A model generated the notes under the pieces. It saw only the letters and a list, made by a program, of their open reading frames with translations, was not told where the DNA came from and made no database searches. The position numbers and the translations under genes are program-made. Below are positions 9,392-17,964 of a stretch of DNA of 64,000 nt, in pieces. Each line of letters begins with the position of its first letter. Position 1 is the first letter of the stretch. The stretch is from Arcobacter sp. LA11 (GTDB taxonomy: Bacteria; Campylobacterota; Campylobacteria; Campylobacterales; Arcobacteraceae). Location of the stretch: the NCBI RefSeq assembly GCF_001895145.1, contig NZ_BDIR01000005.1, positions 369,135 to 433,134 on the forward strand. The letters are read 5' to 3'.

Positions 9392-10471
9392 ATGATAAAA
9401 ATACTTTCTTTTTTATTTTTATGTACTTCTCTTTTTGCTAGTAATCATTTTACTCAATCCGAAATAAAAAAGATGATTGGTAAAATGGTTATCTTAGGAT
9501 TTAATGGTCATACTTTTAATAAAAATGAAACACTAAAAAATGATATCAAAAAATATAATTTAGGCGGTATCATTCTCTTTGATAAATACTACAAAAGTAA
9601 AAAAAAGAAAAATATAAAAAACCCTAAACAATTAAAAGAACTCATCACAGATATACAAAACTTTTCTAAATACAAAATGCTTATATCAATTGACCAAGAA
9701 GGTGGTTGGGTAAGTAGATTAAATAAAAATAATGGTTTTATACAAACTCCAAAAGCATCATCAGTATCTAAAAAAAATCTAACTTTTGCAAAAAATACAT
9801 ATGAAAAACTTGCTTATGAATTATCAAGTTTAGGCATAAATCTAAATTTTGCTCCAGTTGTAGATTTAGCAATAAATAAAAAGAACAAAGTCATTGTTTA
9901 CCAAGGTCGTTCTTTTTCAAAAGACCCAAATAAAGTAGTAAAATATTCAAAAGTTTTTATAGAAGAGATGAATAAAAAAAATGTCTCAAGTGTTATTAAA
10001 CATTTTCCAGGACATGGTTCATCTTTAGGTGACTCCCATGAAGGTTTTGTTGATATAACTAATACTTGGAAAGAAAAAGAGTTAAAACCATATAAAGAGC
10101 TTATAAACAATAATTATGCAAACATAATTATGACTGCACATGTATATAATAAAAATCTTGATAAAAACTATCCTGCAACTCTTTCATATAATATAAATAC
10201 CAAGTTACTTAGAAAGCAAATGAATTTTAAAGGGCTTGTAATAAGTGATGATTTACAAATGAATGCTATTAGTAAACATTATTCTTTAAAAGAGACATTA
10301 ACCTTAGCAATTAACTCTGGAGTAAACATCTTACTTTTTGGTAACCATATCAACAATAAAAGTATAAAACTAAAAACAATTGTAGATACAATTTATGAGC
10401 AAATTTTAGAGGACAAAATCAAACTATCAAAAATTATAGATTCTAATAAACTCATTAAAGAAATTTTATAA
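9392..10471 (+). CDS. nagZ: Glycoside hydrolase family 3, beta-N-acetylhexosaminidase
   Basis: This 359-residue protein is related to NagZ, which removes N-acetylglucosamine from muropeptides during peptidoglycan recycling. Family 3 motifs are visible: ISIDQEGGWVSRL (about 102), KHFPGHGSS with the catalytic His (about 203) and VISDDLQMNAI with the nucleophile Asp (about 283). Unlike cytoplasmic E. coli NagZ it opens with a signal peptide (ILSFLFLCTSLFAS), so it is probably periplasmic. It is very Lys-rich. It closes the FecR/OmpA operon after a 3-bp gap, consistent with an envelope or cell-wall function. Confidence 0.88.
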   Translation: MIKILSFLFLCTSLFASNHFTQSEIKKMIGKMVILGFNGHTFNKNETLKNDIKKYNLGGIILFDKYYKSKKKKNIKNPKQLKELITDIQNFSKYKMLISIDQEGGWVSRLNKNNGFIQTPKASSVSKKNLTFAKNTYEKLAYELSSLGINLNFAPVVDLAINKKNKVIVYQGRSFSKDPNKVVKYSKVFIEEMNKKNVSSVIKHFPGHGSSLGDSHEGFVDITNTWKEKELKPYKELINNNYANIIMTAHVYNKNLDKNYPATLSYNINTKLLRKQMNFKGLVISDDLQMNAISKHYSLKETLTLAINSGVNILLFGNHINNKSIKLKTIVDTIYEQILEDKIKLSKIIDSNKLIKEIL

Positions 10472-10517
10472 AAATATAAACTAACATTAAACCTATACAA
10501 AAAGTATACAGTTCTAT

Positions 10518-10523
10518 TATAAT
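10518..10523 (+). promoter_or_regulatory. Possible -10 element for the photolyase operon
   Basis: A TATAAT hexamer 26 bases before the start of the DUF523/DUF1722 gene, in the only sizeable gap upstream of the photolyase operon. No convincing -35 is visible, which is normal for Campylobacterota sigma-70 promoters. The AT-rich background makes chance occurrence easy. Confidence 0.3.
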
Positions 10524-10548
10524 TTGATTAATAATCAAAGGATATATA

Positions 10549-11502
10549 ATGAAAATAGGAATATCTTCTTGCCTTCTAGGTACTATGTGTAGATACGACG
10601 GTGGTCATTCAAGAGATAAGTTCATTTTAGAACAGCTTAGTACTTATTTTGACTTTATACCCTTTTGTCCAGAGAAAATGATTTTCACAACTCCTAGAGA
10701 AGCCATTAGGCTTACAAAAAAAGATGGTGAATTAAAAGTAAAAACATCTAGCACAAATGTTGATGTCACAAAAAAAGTAAGTGATATCTCGAAAGAGTTA
10801 GCAAACCAAATTCAAGAAGATGAATTATGTGGATTTATATTTAAATCAAAATCACCAACCTGTGGTATGGAAAGAGTAAAAATTTATCCTGAAAATAAAA
10901 GTGGACAAAGTGAAAATACAGGAGTAGGAATTTTTGCAAATGAAGTAAAACAAAAATATCCACTTTTACCCACTGAAGAAGAAGGAAGATTAGCCGATGC
11001 ATGGCTTAGAGAAAATTTTCTTATGCAAATATTCTCATACAAACATATATTTGAGTTTTTAAAATCAAGTCCCTCTTTTAAAGATTTAGTTGAATTTCAT
11101 ACTACTTATAAATATCTTATATATGCTAAATCTCATAACTCATATAAATACCTTGGAAATATAGTTGCAAACCATGGTAAAAAACCTTTAAATATAGTTT
11201 TAGAAGAATACAAATATACCTTTTTAGAAACAATATCTCAAAAAGGAACAATTTCAAATACATACAATGTATTACTACACATCTTCGGCTATTTTAAAAA
11301 ATTAATTACAAAAGAAGAAAAGGAAGAAATTTTAGAGTCAATTGATGATTTTAAAAATGAAATTATTCCATTAATTGCTGTTATAAAACTTTTAAATTTA
11401 TATACAAGAAGATTTGATATAGAGTATTTAAAATCACAAAAGTTTTTAAATCCATATCCCAAGGAGTTGGCTCTTCGTTCAACTATAAAGGCATATAAAT
11501 GA
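10549..11502 (+). CDS. DUF523 and DUF1722 protein (YbgA-like)
   Basis: This 317-residue two-domain protein has DUF523 at about 1-145 with ISSCLLGTMCRYDGGHS and a conserved Cys stretch KSKSPTCGMERV. DUF1722 (YbgA) follows at about 190-305 with FLKSSPSFKDLVEFHTTYKYLIYAKS. The biochemical role of this pair is not established. In many bacteria it is encoded beside photolyase and belongs to light- or photo-oxidation-induced gene sets; here its stop overlaps the photolyase start by 4 bp (ATGA), a strong sign of cotranslation. The SD is AAAGGA upstream of the ATG. Confidence 0.9.
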   Translation: MKIGISSCLLGTMCRYDGGHSRDKFILEQLSTYFDFIPFCPEKMIFTTPREAIRLTKKDGELKVKTSSTNVDVTKKVSDISKELANQIQEDELCGFIFKSKSPTCGMERVKIYPENKSGQSENTGVGIFANEVKQKYPLLPTEEEGRLADAWLRENFLMQIFSYKHIFEFLKSSPSFKDLVEFHTTYKYLIYAKSHNSYKYLGNIVANHGKKPLNIVLEEYKYTFLETISQKGTISNTYNVLLHIFGYFKKLITKEEKEEILESIDDFKNEIIPLIAVIKLLNLYTRRFDIEYLKSQKFLNPYPKELALRSTIKAYK

Positions 11503-12845
11503 GTCAAATCCTTTGGTTTAGAAGAGATTTAAGAATCACTGATAATGCCATATTGTCAAATGCAAAAGACAAAGTGTTACCTATTTTTATATTTGATAAA
11601 AATATTTTAAATAAATTTCCTAAAGATGACAAAAGAGTTAGCTTTTTATATAAATCAGTTTTAAATTTAAAAAAAGAATTAAAAGCTATAAATTTAGATC
11701 TAGCAATCTTTTATGATAAACCAATAAATGTATTTAAAGCTCTTAAAAATTTTGGATTAAAAGAGATACTATGCTCTTGTGATTTTGATGATTATGCAAA
11801 ACAAAGAGATAAAGAGATTGAAAAGGTATTGCCTATTAGTAGACTTTTAGACTCTTTTATTTTAAACCCAAATGAGCATCTAAAAGCTGATAAAACTCCA
11901 TACAAAGTATTTACTCCTTTTTATAAATCTCTAAATATTATTACTCAAGCAAATAGTATTGAAAATTTTAAAAGAAATGAGAATTTAGAAAAAATCAAAT
12001 TTGAATATAACTATATTCCAACACTAAAAGATATGAACTTTGAAGCACAAGAACTGCCATCTTTTTTAAATAAAAGTGCTTATGAACTATTAGAAGAGTT
12101 TAAAGAAAAAATAAAAGATTATAAATACGATAGAGACTTTTTTTATAAAGATGCCACATCAAAAATATCTATTCATCTAAGATTTGGATTGATATCACCA
12201 AAAGAAGTATTTAACTATTTTAAATCAATAGAAAATTTAGATAGCCAGTTTTTTATAAGAGAACTATTTTGGAGAGAGTTTTATAACTATATACTATTTC
12301 ATTTTCCAGATTCTGAAAATGAAAACTTCAATAATCTAAAAATCAAATGGAATGAAGATGAAAAACTTTTTCAAAAATGGTGTGATGGTCAAACAGGAGT
12401 TCCTATAATAGATGCAGCAATGAGACATCTAAACAAAACTGGAATGATGCATAATAGACTTCGTATGATAGTTGCATCATTTTTAACAAAGAATCTATTT
12501 ATAGATTGGAAAAAAGGAGAACAATATTTTGCACTAAAACTTCTAGATTATGAAGCTAGTTCAAATATAGGCTCTTGGCAGTGGAGCGCAAGTACAGGAG
12601 CTGATGCAAGTCCTTATTTTAGAGTTTTCAATCCATATATCCAATCAAAAAAATTTGATAAAGAAGGAATATTTATAAAAAGTATAATACCAGAATTGAA
12701 AAACTTAGACTCAAAACTTTTACATATAGAAAATGGTGCTTCATCAAATTTATTTATTAATTATCCTAAAAGTATTGTTGATATTTCATATTCTAGAAAA
12801 CAAGCAATCGAAAAATTTAAAAGAGCTAAAAATGAAAACTTCTGA
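11499..12845 (+). CDS. phrB: Deoxyribodipyrimidine photolyase
   Basis: This 448-residue class I DNA photolyase uses blue light to split cyclobutane pyrimidine dimers. The N-terminal Rossmann antenna domain begins ILWFRRDLRITDNA. The C-terminal FAD domain shows LFWREFYNYILFHFP, DGQTGVPIIDAAMRHL, MHNRLRMIVASFL, LLDYEASSNIGSWQWSAS and the terminal FNPYIQSKKFD. The length is slightly below the 472 of the E. coli enzyme. A cryptochrome cannot be excluded by sight, but the Trp/Asn context fits CPD photolyase. It overlaps the DUF523/DUF1722 gene upstream by 4 bp and the flavoprotein gene downstream by 14 bp, so it sits in a tightly coupled operon. Confidence 0.95.
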   Translation: MSQILWFRRDLRITDNAILSNAKDKVLPIFIFDKNILNKFPKDDKRVSFLYKSVLNLKKELKAINLDLAIFYDKPINVFKALKNFGLKEILCSCDFDDYAKQRDKEIEKVLPISRLLDSFILNPNEHLKADKTPYKVFTPFYKSLNIITQANSIENFKRNENLEKIKFEYNYIPTLKDMNFEAQELPSFLNKSAYELLEEFKEKIKDYKYDRDFFYKDATSKISIHLRFGLISPKEVFNYFKSIENLDSQFFIRELFWREFYNYILFHFPDSENENFNNLKIKWNEDEKLFQKWCDGQTGVPIIDAAMRHLNKTGMMHNRLRMIVASFLTKNLFIDWKKGEQYFALKLLDYEASSNIGSWQWSASTGADASPYFRVFNPYIQSKKFDKEGIFIKSIIPELKNLDSKLLHIENGASSNLFINYPKSIVDISYSRKQAIEKFKRAKNENF

Positions 12846-14247
12846 TATAGCTGTAATTGGCTCAGGGATGGGAGGTTCATTAATCTCCGCTCTTAACAAA
12901 GATAAAAATTTAATTTTATTTGAGAGAGATAAAAATCTAGGTGGATGTGCAGGGACTTTTAAAAGATTTGGTAACCATTACAATATAGGCGCAACAACAT
13001 TTGTAGGATATGAAGATAATCACCCAATCAAAAATATTTTTGATAAAGCAGGTTTTACACCAAATATTAAAAAAAGTGAAGTTGCCATAAGAACAATCCA
13101 AAATAAAAAAATAGTTGATAGAATAAAAGATTTTGATACTTTTTTAGAAAATCTAGAAGAAGTTTATCCACATAAAAATAATAGACTTTTTTGGCAAACT
13201 ATAAAAGAAATCGATGAAAAGTTTTGGAACTTCAAAGATATTTACTTTGCTAGACATAATTTAAACTCATATCTTAAAACTATAAGCTCAAATTTTAGAC
13301 TTCTAAGAGTATTTGGTTTCGATTTATTAAAAAATGCAGATGACTATATAAACCAAACTCTACCAAATATATCAAAAGAATACAAAGCTTTTATAGACTC
13401 ACAACTATTAATTACATTACAAACTACATCAAAAGATATATCTTTAATTTCCCTTGCATTAGGTCTTTCATACCCTTTTCATGATGTTTTTTATGTAAAT
13501 AATGGGATGGGAAGTTTATTTGATGGTTTGTTAAAAGATATTGATGTACATAACAAAGAAGAGATTTTAAAAATAAAAAAAGAAAAAAACTTTTACAGAA
13601 TAATTTCAAATAAAGATGAATACCTAACAAAACAAGTTATTCTAAACAGTTCAATATATAATAGTGCATCACTTTTTGAAGATGAAAAAATAAAAAAGTA
13701 TTATAATAACTTTTCATTTTCTGACCAAAGTGCCTTTGTAACATACTTAACTTTAGATACAAAAGAAGATTTTTTACATCATTATCAAATTATATTAAAG
13801 GATAAGATTCCAAACTCTATTTCAAATTCATTTTTTATCTCTTTTTCTTCAAAAGATGATGAAAAACTATCAAAAAATGGATATAGTTTAACAATATCAA
13901 CTCATACAAAAGCCTCTTTTTGGAAAGATCTTTCAAAAGAAGAGTATGAAAAACAGAAAAAAATCACTGAAGATTTTATTATAAATCACTTTTTGGATAA
14001 TTTTGAAACAATAACAAAAGAAGATATAATTAATAAATTTAGTGCAACTTCTAAAACCTTTAAAAGATATATAAATAGGTATAATTGTGGAGGTCGAGCA
14101 ATAACACTTAAAAACATTCTTCAAACACCAAGTTGTAACACTCCTTTTAAAGGTTTGTACAATATAGGAGATACAGTTTTTGCAGGACAAGGTTGGCCTG
14201 GTATTGCAATAGGCGTACAAGTTTTAAATAAGGAATTAAATGACTAG
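12832..14247 (+). CDS. Phytoene-desaturase-like FAD-dependent oxidoreductase
   Basis: I start this gene at the ATG at 12832 because the protein from there begins SDIAVIGSGMGGSLI, the dinucleotide-binding fold that opens the family; the longer frame from 12733 only adds a read-through of the photolyase frame. The 471-residue protein carries a Rossmann GxGxxG, the FERDKNLGGCAGTF second FAD contact, and a C-terminal GLYNIGDTVFAGQGWPGIAIG FAD-closing motif. It belongs to the carotenoid desaturase/isomerase and retinol saturase-like group. No other carotenoid genes are visible, so a lipid or other isoprenoid substrate is possible. Overlaps on both sides (14 bp with photolyase, 8 bp with the kinase) indicate one operon. 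Confidence 0.85.
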   Translation: MKTSDIAVIGSGMGGSLISALNKDKNLILFERDKNLGGCAGTFKRFGNHYNIGATTFVGYEDNHPIKNIFDKAGFTPNIKKSEVAIRTIQNKKIVDRIKDFDTFLENLEEVYPHKNNRLFWQTIKEIDEKFWNFKDIYFARHNLNSYLKTISSNFRLLRVFGFDLLKNADDYINQTLPNISKEYKAFIDSQLLITLQTTSKDISLISLALGLSYPFHDVFYVNNGMGSLFDGLLKDIDVHNKEEILKIKKEKNFYRIISNKDEYLTKQVILNSSIYNSASLFEDEKIKKYYNNFSFSDQSAFVTYLTLDTKEDFLHHYQIILKDKIPNSISNSFFISFSSKDDEKLSKNGYSLTISTHTKASFWKDLSKEEYEKQKKITEDFIINHFLDNFETITKEDIINKFSATSKTFKRYINRYNCGGRAITLKNILQTPSCNTPFKGLYNIGDTVFAGQGWPGIAIGVQVLNKELND

Positions 14248-15229
14248 CGTAAAGCTAAAAATATCACTAAAAGATTGGTTATATATCATTCTAATAGGAG
14301 CTTTGTTTGGCTTCTTTATTTCTCTATTTTTCTTTTTTATAAATGTAAATTTAAAAGAGTTTGAAACCATACTTTTTGGTGTTCTTAGTGCAGTTTCTAT
14401 TTCACTTTGCTCCTTTTTATTAATTACACTTTCAAATGATTATATTCTGCCAAAAGTAGATGAAAAATTTTGGTATCTAATTAGCTTTGTATTCTCTTTT
14501 CTTTCTGGTTTTTTTGGCTTTTTAATAAGTTTTGCCCTATTCTCACTTGGAGATTTTGCAGTTATAGAATTTATATCTCCTTTTTGGTTTTATATTAGTA
14601 CTATTATTGGATTTTTCACCTTTTTAATAGGTCTAATTTTACATCAATTTGTTTCAATGAAATATAAAAATGAATCAATAAAAAATGAAGTCTTAGAAGC
14701 AAAAATAAAAGCTTTAGAAAATGAATTAAACCCACATTTTTTGTTTAATGCTCTAAACTCTATCTCCGAACTTATTTATCAAGATCAAAAAAAAGCAGAA
14801 AAAGCCACGCTTGATTTATCAACCTTTTTAAGAAATGCAATTACTAAAGATACTTTGATTTCATTAGAAAGTGAAATTAAAATGGTACAAACGTATCTAA
14901 CAATAGAAAATATTAGATTTGAAGATAATATAAAAGTAACAATAGATATAAATAATAATGACTATGAAGTTTTAGTTCCAAAATTTTCAATTCAATTACT
15001 TGTTGAAAATGCGATAAAACATGGATATACTCAAAAAGAATTAAATATAAATATAAAAGTTAAAGATAGTAATATAGAAGTCTCAAATGACGGTTTAGTA
15101 AGCAATAACATATCATTTGGAACAGGATTAAGTAACTTAAGCAATAGATTAAGACTATTAAATATAGGAAAATTAGATTATAAAATAGAAGATAATAAAA
15201 TGGTCTTTATTATCAATTTAAAGGATTAA
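14240..15229 (+). CDS. LytS-family sensor histidine kinase
   Basis: This 329-residue membrane histidine kinase has four predicted N-terminal membrane segments (about 12-32, 45-65, 78-100, 112-135) with almost no periplasmic domain. A His_kinase (PF06580) region follows with the phospho-acceptor ELNPHFLFNALNSI (about 157-170), then the ATPase with LLVENAIKHGYTQ and a glycine-rich GTGLSNLSNRLRLL. It lacks a separate sensory domain, so the membrane part is the likely sensor. It overlaps the flavoprotein gene upstream and is followed one base later by its response regulator. The position in a photolyase operon suggests control of, or response to, photo-oxidative or membrane stress (inference). 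Confidence 0.92.
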   Translation: MTSVKLKISLKDWLYIILIGALFGFFISLFFFFINVNLKEFETILFGVLSAVSISLCSFLLITLSNDYILPKVDEKFWYLISFVFSFLSGFFGFLISFALFSLGDFAVIEFISPFWFYISTIIGFFTFLIGLILHQFVSMKYKNESIKNEVLEAKIKALENELNPHFLFNALNSISELIYQDQKKAEKATLDLSTFLRNAITKDTLISLESEIKMVQTYLTIENIRFEDNIKVTIDINNNDYEVLVPKFSIQLLVENAIKHGYTQKELNINIKVKDSNIEVSNDGLVSNNISFGTGLSNLSNRLRLLNIGKLDYKIEDNKMVFIINLKD

Positions 15230-15230
15230 A

Positions 15231-15953
15231 ATGAAAGTACTTATAGTTGATGATGAGAAATTAGCTCTTTCTAGATTAAATAGAATATTAACAGAAGAAG
15301 GCATCTCTAATATTGTAGAGTGCAACAACCCAATAGATGCCATAAAAGAGTTATCTAAAACAAAATTTGACATAGCTTTTCTAGATATTTCTATGCCAAC
15401 AATGACTGGCCTAGAATTAGCAAATACTATCTTAGATGTAAATCCTAATACCTTTATCATCTTTCAAACTGCTTTTGAAGAATATGCATTAGAAGCCTTT
15501 AAAAGTGGAGGAATAGACTATCTTTTAAAACCAATATCCAATGAGTCTGTAAAAAATGCTTTACAAAAAATAGAAAAATATATTCAAAATATAAATAATG
15601 ATAAAAAAGAGACTTCAAAGAAGATTATTGCCAAAAGAGGTTCTAAAATATACATGATAGATATTGATGATATATATTATGTAAAAGCAGACTTAGATGA
15701 AGTAATTATAAAAATAAAAGAGACTGATGCATATGTTAGAAAAAAAATGCAAGATATGAATGAACTCCTAAAAGGTAAAAACTTCTTTAGAATACATCGT
15801 TCATATATTGTAAATGTCGATAAAATAAAATCAATGCAAAGTGTTGAACAATCAAAACTAGAAATTTCATTTAAAGATATAGATGATATTGTAACTAGTT
15901 CAAAAGATGGTGCAAAAGAATTTAGAGAATATATAGAGCAAAGAAGTTTATAA
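15231..15953 (+). CDS. LytR/AlgR-family response regulator (LytTR DNA-binding domain)
   Basis: This 240-residue regulator has a receiver domain (about 1-118) with the acidic pair LIVDDEKLAL and the phospho-acceptor Asp in FLDISMP, and the conserved Lys in YLLKPIS. The LytTR DNA-binding domain (about 135-235) shows YYVKADLDEVIIK, FFRIHRSYIVNVDKI. LytTR proteins bind imperfect direct repeats. It is the cognate partner of the LytS-type kinase whose gene ends one base before it. Transcription of the block probably ends in the gap at 15954-16050. Confidence 0.94.
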   Translation: MKVLIVDDEKLALSRLNRILTEEGISNIVECNNPIDAIKELSKTKFDIAFLDISMPTMTGLELANTILDVNPNTFIIFQTAFEEYALEAFKSGGIDYLLKPISNESVKNALQKIEKYIQNINNDKKETSKKIIAKRGSKIYMIDIDDIYYVKADLDEVIIKIKETDAYVRKKMQDMNELLKGKNFFRIHRSYIVNVDKIKSMQSVEQSKLEISFKDIDDIVTSSKDGAKEFREYIEQRSL

Positions 15954-16050
15954 TAAAAATAGTATAAAACTACATTTTTTAACTACTAAGCTTTATTAGA
16001 AAAAGTTAAAATCATAATGATATAAAATATCAAAAAATAAGGAGTATATC

Positions 16051-16317
16051 ATGTTAAAAGAGTTTATTTATTCAGGAATTGGCGCTGCTGTGTTAGTAAG
16101 AGAAAAAGTAGAAGAAGAGATAAAGGTTTTTGAAAAAAAAGGAAAAATAAAAAAAACTGATGCAAAAGAGTTTATGAAAGCATTAGAAACAAAAGGGAAA
16201 GAAGAAAAAAAGAAAACAAAAAAATTTATAAAATCTTTAGTAAAAGATATAATAAAAGAGTTAGATTTAGTTACAAAAGAAGATCTTAAAAATCTAAAAA
16301 AAGAATTAAAAAAATAG
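16051..16317 (+). CDS. Small phasin-like helical protein
   Basis: This 88-residue protein has a short hydrophobic start (LKEFIYSGIGAAVLVREKVEEE) followed by a long, very Lys/Glu-rich amphipathic helix. The pattern resembles the phasin-like / polyhydroxyalkanoate-granule regulator superfamily, but low complexity makes any homology call weak. A strong SD (AAGGAG) precedes the ATG. It lies directly before, and in the same frame as, the UbiB kinase: a single TAG (16315-16317) separates the two open frames. No PHA synthase is visible in the window, so a storage-granule role is not supported by context. Confidence 0.6.
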   Translation: MLKEFIYSGIGAAVLVREKVEEEIKVFEKKGKIKKTDAKEFMKALETKGKEEKKKTKKFIKSLVKDIIKELDLVTKEDLKNLKKELKK

Positions 16318-16335
16318 ATTTCTAAAGGAGCTAAA

Positions 16336-17877
16336 ATCTCATTTTATTCACCATTAAGAGTTTATAGAGTTTTTATTTTTCTACTAACTATATATTTAGT
16401 TATTAAAAGAAAAAAAAGTTTTTTATTAATTAAACCTCTTAAACCAAAAAAATTAAAACATACTATTATTAAGCTAGGAGCTAGTTTTATTAAGCTTGCT
16501 CAAGTATTAGCTACTAGGTCTGACTTTTTTAGTGAAGACTATTTAAATGAACTTAAAAATCTCCATGACCAAATTCCAGCTATGAAGCAAAAAGATTTTG
16601 ATGAAATATATTCAATCTCTTTTAAAAATCAAGATATTTTTGAAAGTTTTAATAAAACACCAATTGCCTCTGCTTCAATAGGACAAGTTCATACAGCAAG
16701 ATTAAAAAATGCTAAAAAAGTCGCGGTTAAACTAAGAAGAAAAGGAATTAAACAACAAGTTCTAGCTGATATAAAAATCATTAATTTTTTTAATTATATT
16801 TTTAAGCCTCTTTTTTCTACATATACAAAAAATTCTATAGAAGCTGTAATAAAAGAGTTTTCTAAAATGATTGTTGAAGAAGTAAGCTTAAATCAAGAAC
16901 TAAGAAACTTGAAAAATTTTAGAAAAGTATATAAAAATCAAGATGTCAAATTTCCTAAAGCATATAAAAAATATTCGTGTGATGATGCCCTTGTTATGAG
17001 TTTTGAAGAAGGCTTTAGATTTGATGATAAAGAAAATATATTTAAACATAAAATAAACTTCAAAAAAATCATCAAAAATTTAGTAGATTTCTATACTACT
17101 CAAATGCTAATAAACGGATATTTCCATGCAGATCCACATCCAGGAAATTTACTTGTAAATAAAAAAGGTGAATTAATCTTACTAGATTTTGGAATGGTTA
17201 AAACAGTACCAAATGATAAAAGAATCTCAATAATAGAACTAATAAAAGCTGCAAATGAACAAGACTATGAAACATATATTAGTGCTAGTAAAAGATTGGG
17301 AACAATCGCTTATGAGGCTCCTGTTGGTGAACTTACAGAATTTACTACAAAAATGTTTGAAATTTTTTCAAATGATAACCTGAGTAGTGAATCTATGCAA
17401 AAACTTGCTTTTGAAGTACTTGAAAGTACAAGAGATTTACCTTTTAAACTTCCAAGTGATGCAATATATATTTTAAGAGTTAGTGCTATTATCGAGGGAT
17501 TAGGAACTACTTATATTGAAAACTTCAATGGAGTAAAAGATATATTACCAATACTTCAGAATAATCTACCAAAAGCACTTGGTGCAAAAGAATCTGTTTT
17601 TGAAACTATCATAGATGAAATTAAAGACTTACCTTTTATAACAAAAGATTTTAAAACAATGGTAAAAAAAGCAAGTGAAGGAAGCCTTGAAGTAGAGGTT
17701 TCCAAAAATCAACTCGAATATATGCAAGAGAGTTTAAAAAAACAAGTAAAATCTTATAGCTTATCTTTTGGATTTATACTTGCAGGATTTTTTTATTTGC
17801 TTTACGGTTTTGAGCCTAAAGAACTTTCAATCGCATTATTTTCAATAGGCTTTCTAAGATTAATATATAAAAGTTAA
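16336..17877 (+). CDS. ABC1/UbiB-family atypical kinase, apparent AUC start
   Basis: From the first ATG (16582) the protein would lack its conserved N-terminus. Reading upstream in frame gives YRVFIFLLTIYLV and then FIKLAQVLATRSDFFSEDYL, the KxGQ region that defines the family. No ATG, GTG or TTG lies between the preceding stop (16317) and 16582. An ATC at 16336 sits 5 nt after a perfect AAAGGAG (16324-16330), giving 513 residues. Other motifs: the A-rich loop ASASIGQVH, FHADPHPGNLL and LLDFGMVKTV. The KxGQ motif reads KLAQ, with Ala for Gly. Two membrane segments lie at the C-terminus (about 470-510). The family supports quinone biosynthesis or lipid homeostasis through ATPase/kinase-like activity. 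The start is either a rare AUC or a mutated/misread ATG. Confidence 0.85.
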   Translation: MSFYSPLRVYRVFIFLLTIYLVIKRKKSFLLIKPLKPKKLKHTIIKLGASFIKLAQVLATRSDFFSEDYLNELKNLHDQIPAMKQKDFDEIYSISFKNQDIFESFNKTPIASASIGQVHTARLKNAKKVAVKLRRKGIKQQVLADIKIINFFNYIFKPLFSTYTKNSIEAVIKEFSKMIVEEVSLNQELRNLKNFRKVYKNQDVKFPKAYKKYSCDDALVMSFEEGFRFDDKENIFKHKINFKKIIKNLVDFYTTQMLINGYFHADPHPGNLLVNKKGELILLDFGMVKTVPNDKRISIIELIKAANEQDYETYISASKRLGTIAYEAPVGELTEFTTKMFEIFSNDNLSSESMQKLAFEVLESTRDLPFKLPSDAIYILRVSAIIEGLGTTYIENFNGVKDILPILQNNLPKALGAKESVFETIIDEIKDLPFITKDFKTMVKKASEGSLEVEVSKNQLEYMQESLKKQVKSYSLSFGFILAGFFYLLYGFEPKELSIALFSIGFLRLIYKS

Positions 17878-17964
17878 ACTTTTCAACTAACATAAATACC
17901 CTACTAGTAATCCATACATCCATTATAATATTACATATATATACAAATTTCAAAGGAGGATTCC

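Noticed and set aside
12733..12831. Upstream extension of the phytoene-desaturase-like protein
   Set aside because: It reads the photolyase C-terminal DNA in another frame; the Rossmann motif starts right after the ATG at 12832.
16582..17877. ATG at 16582 as the UbiB start
   Set aside because: The conserved KxGQ region lies upstream in frame behind a good SD; the ATG is internal and has no SD.
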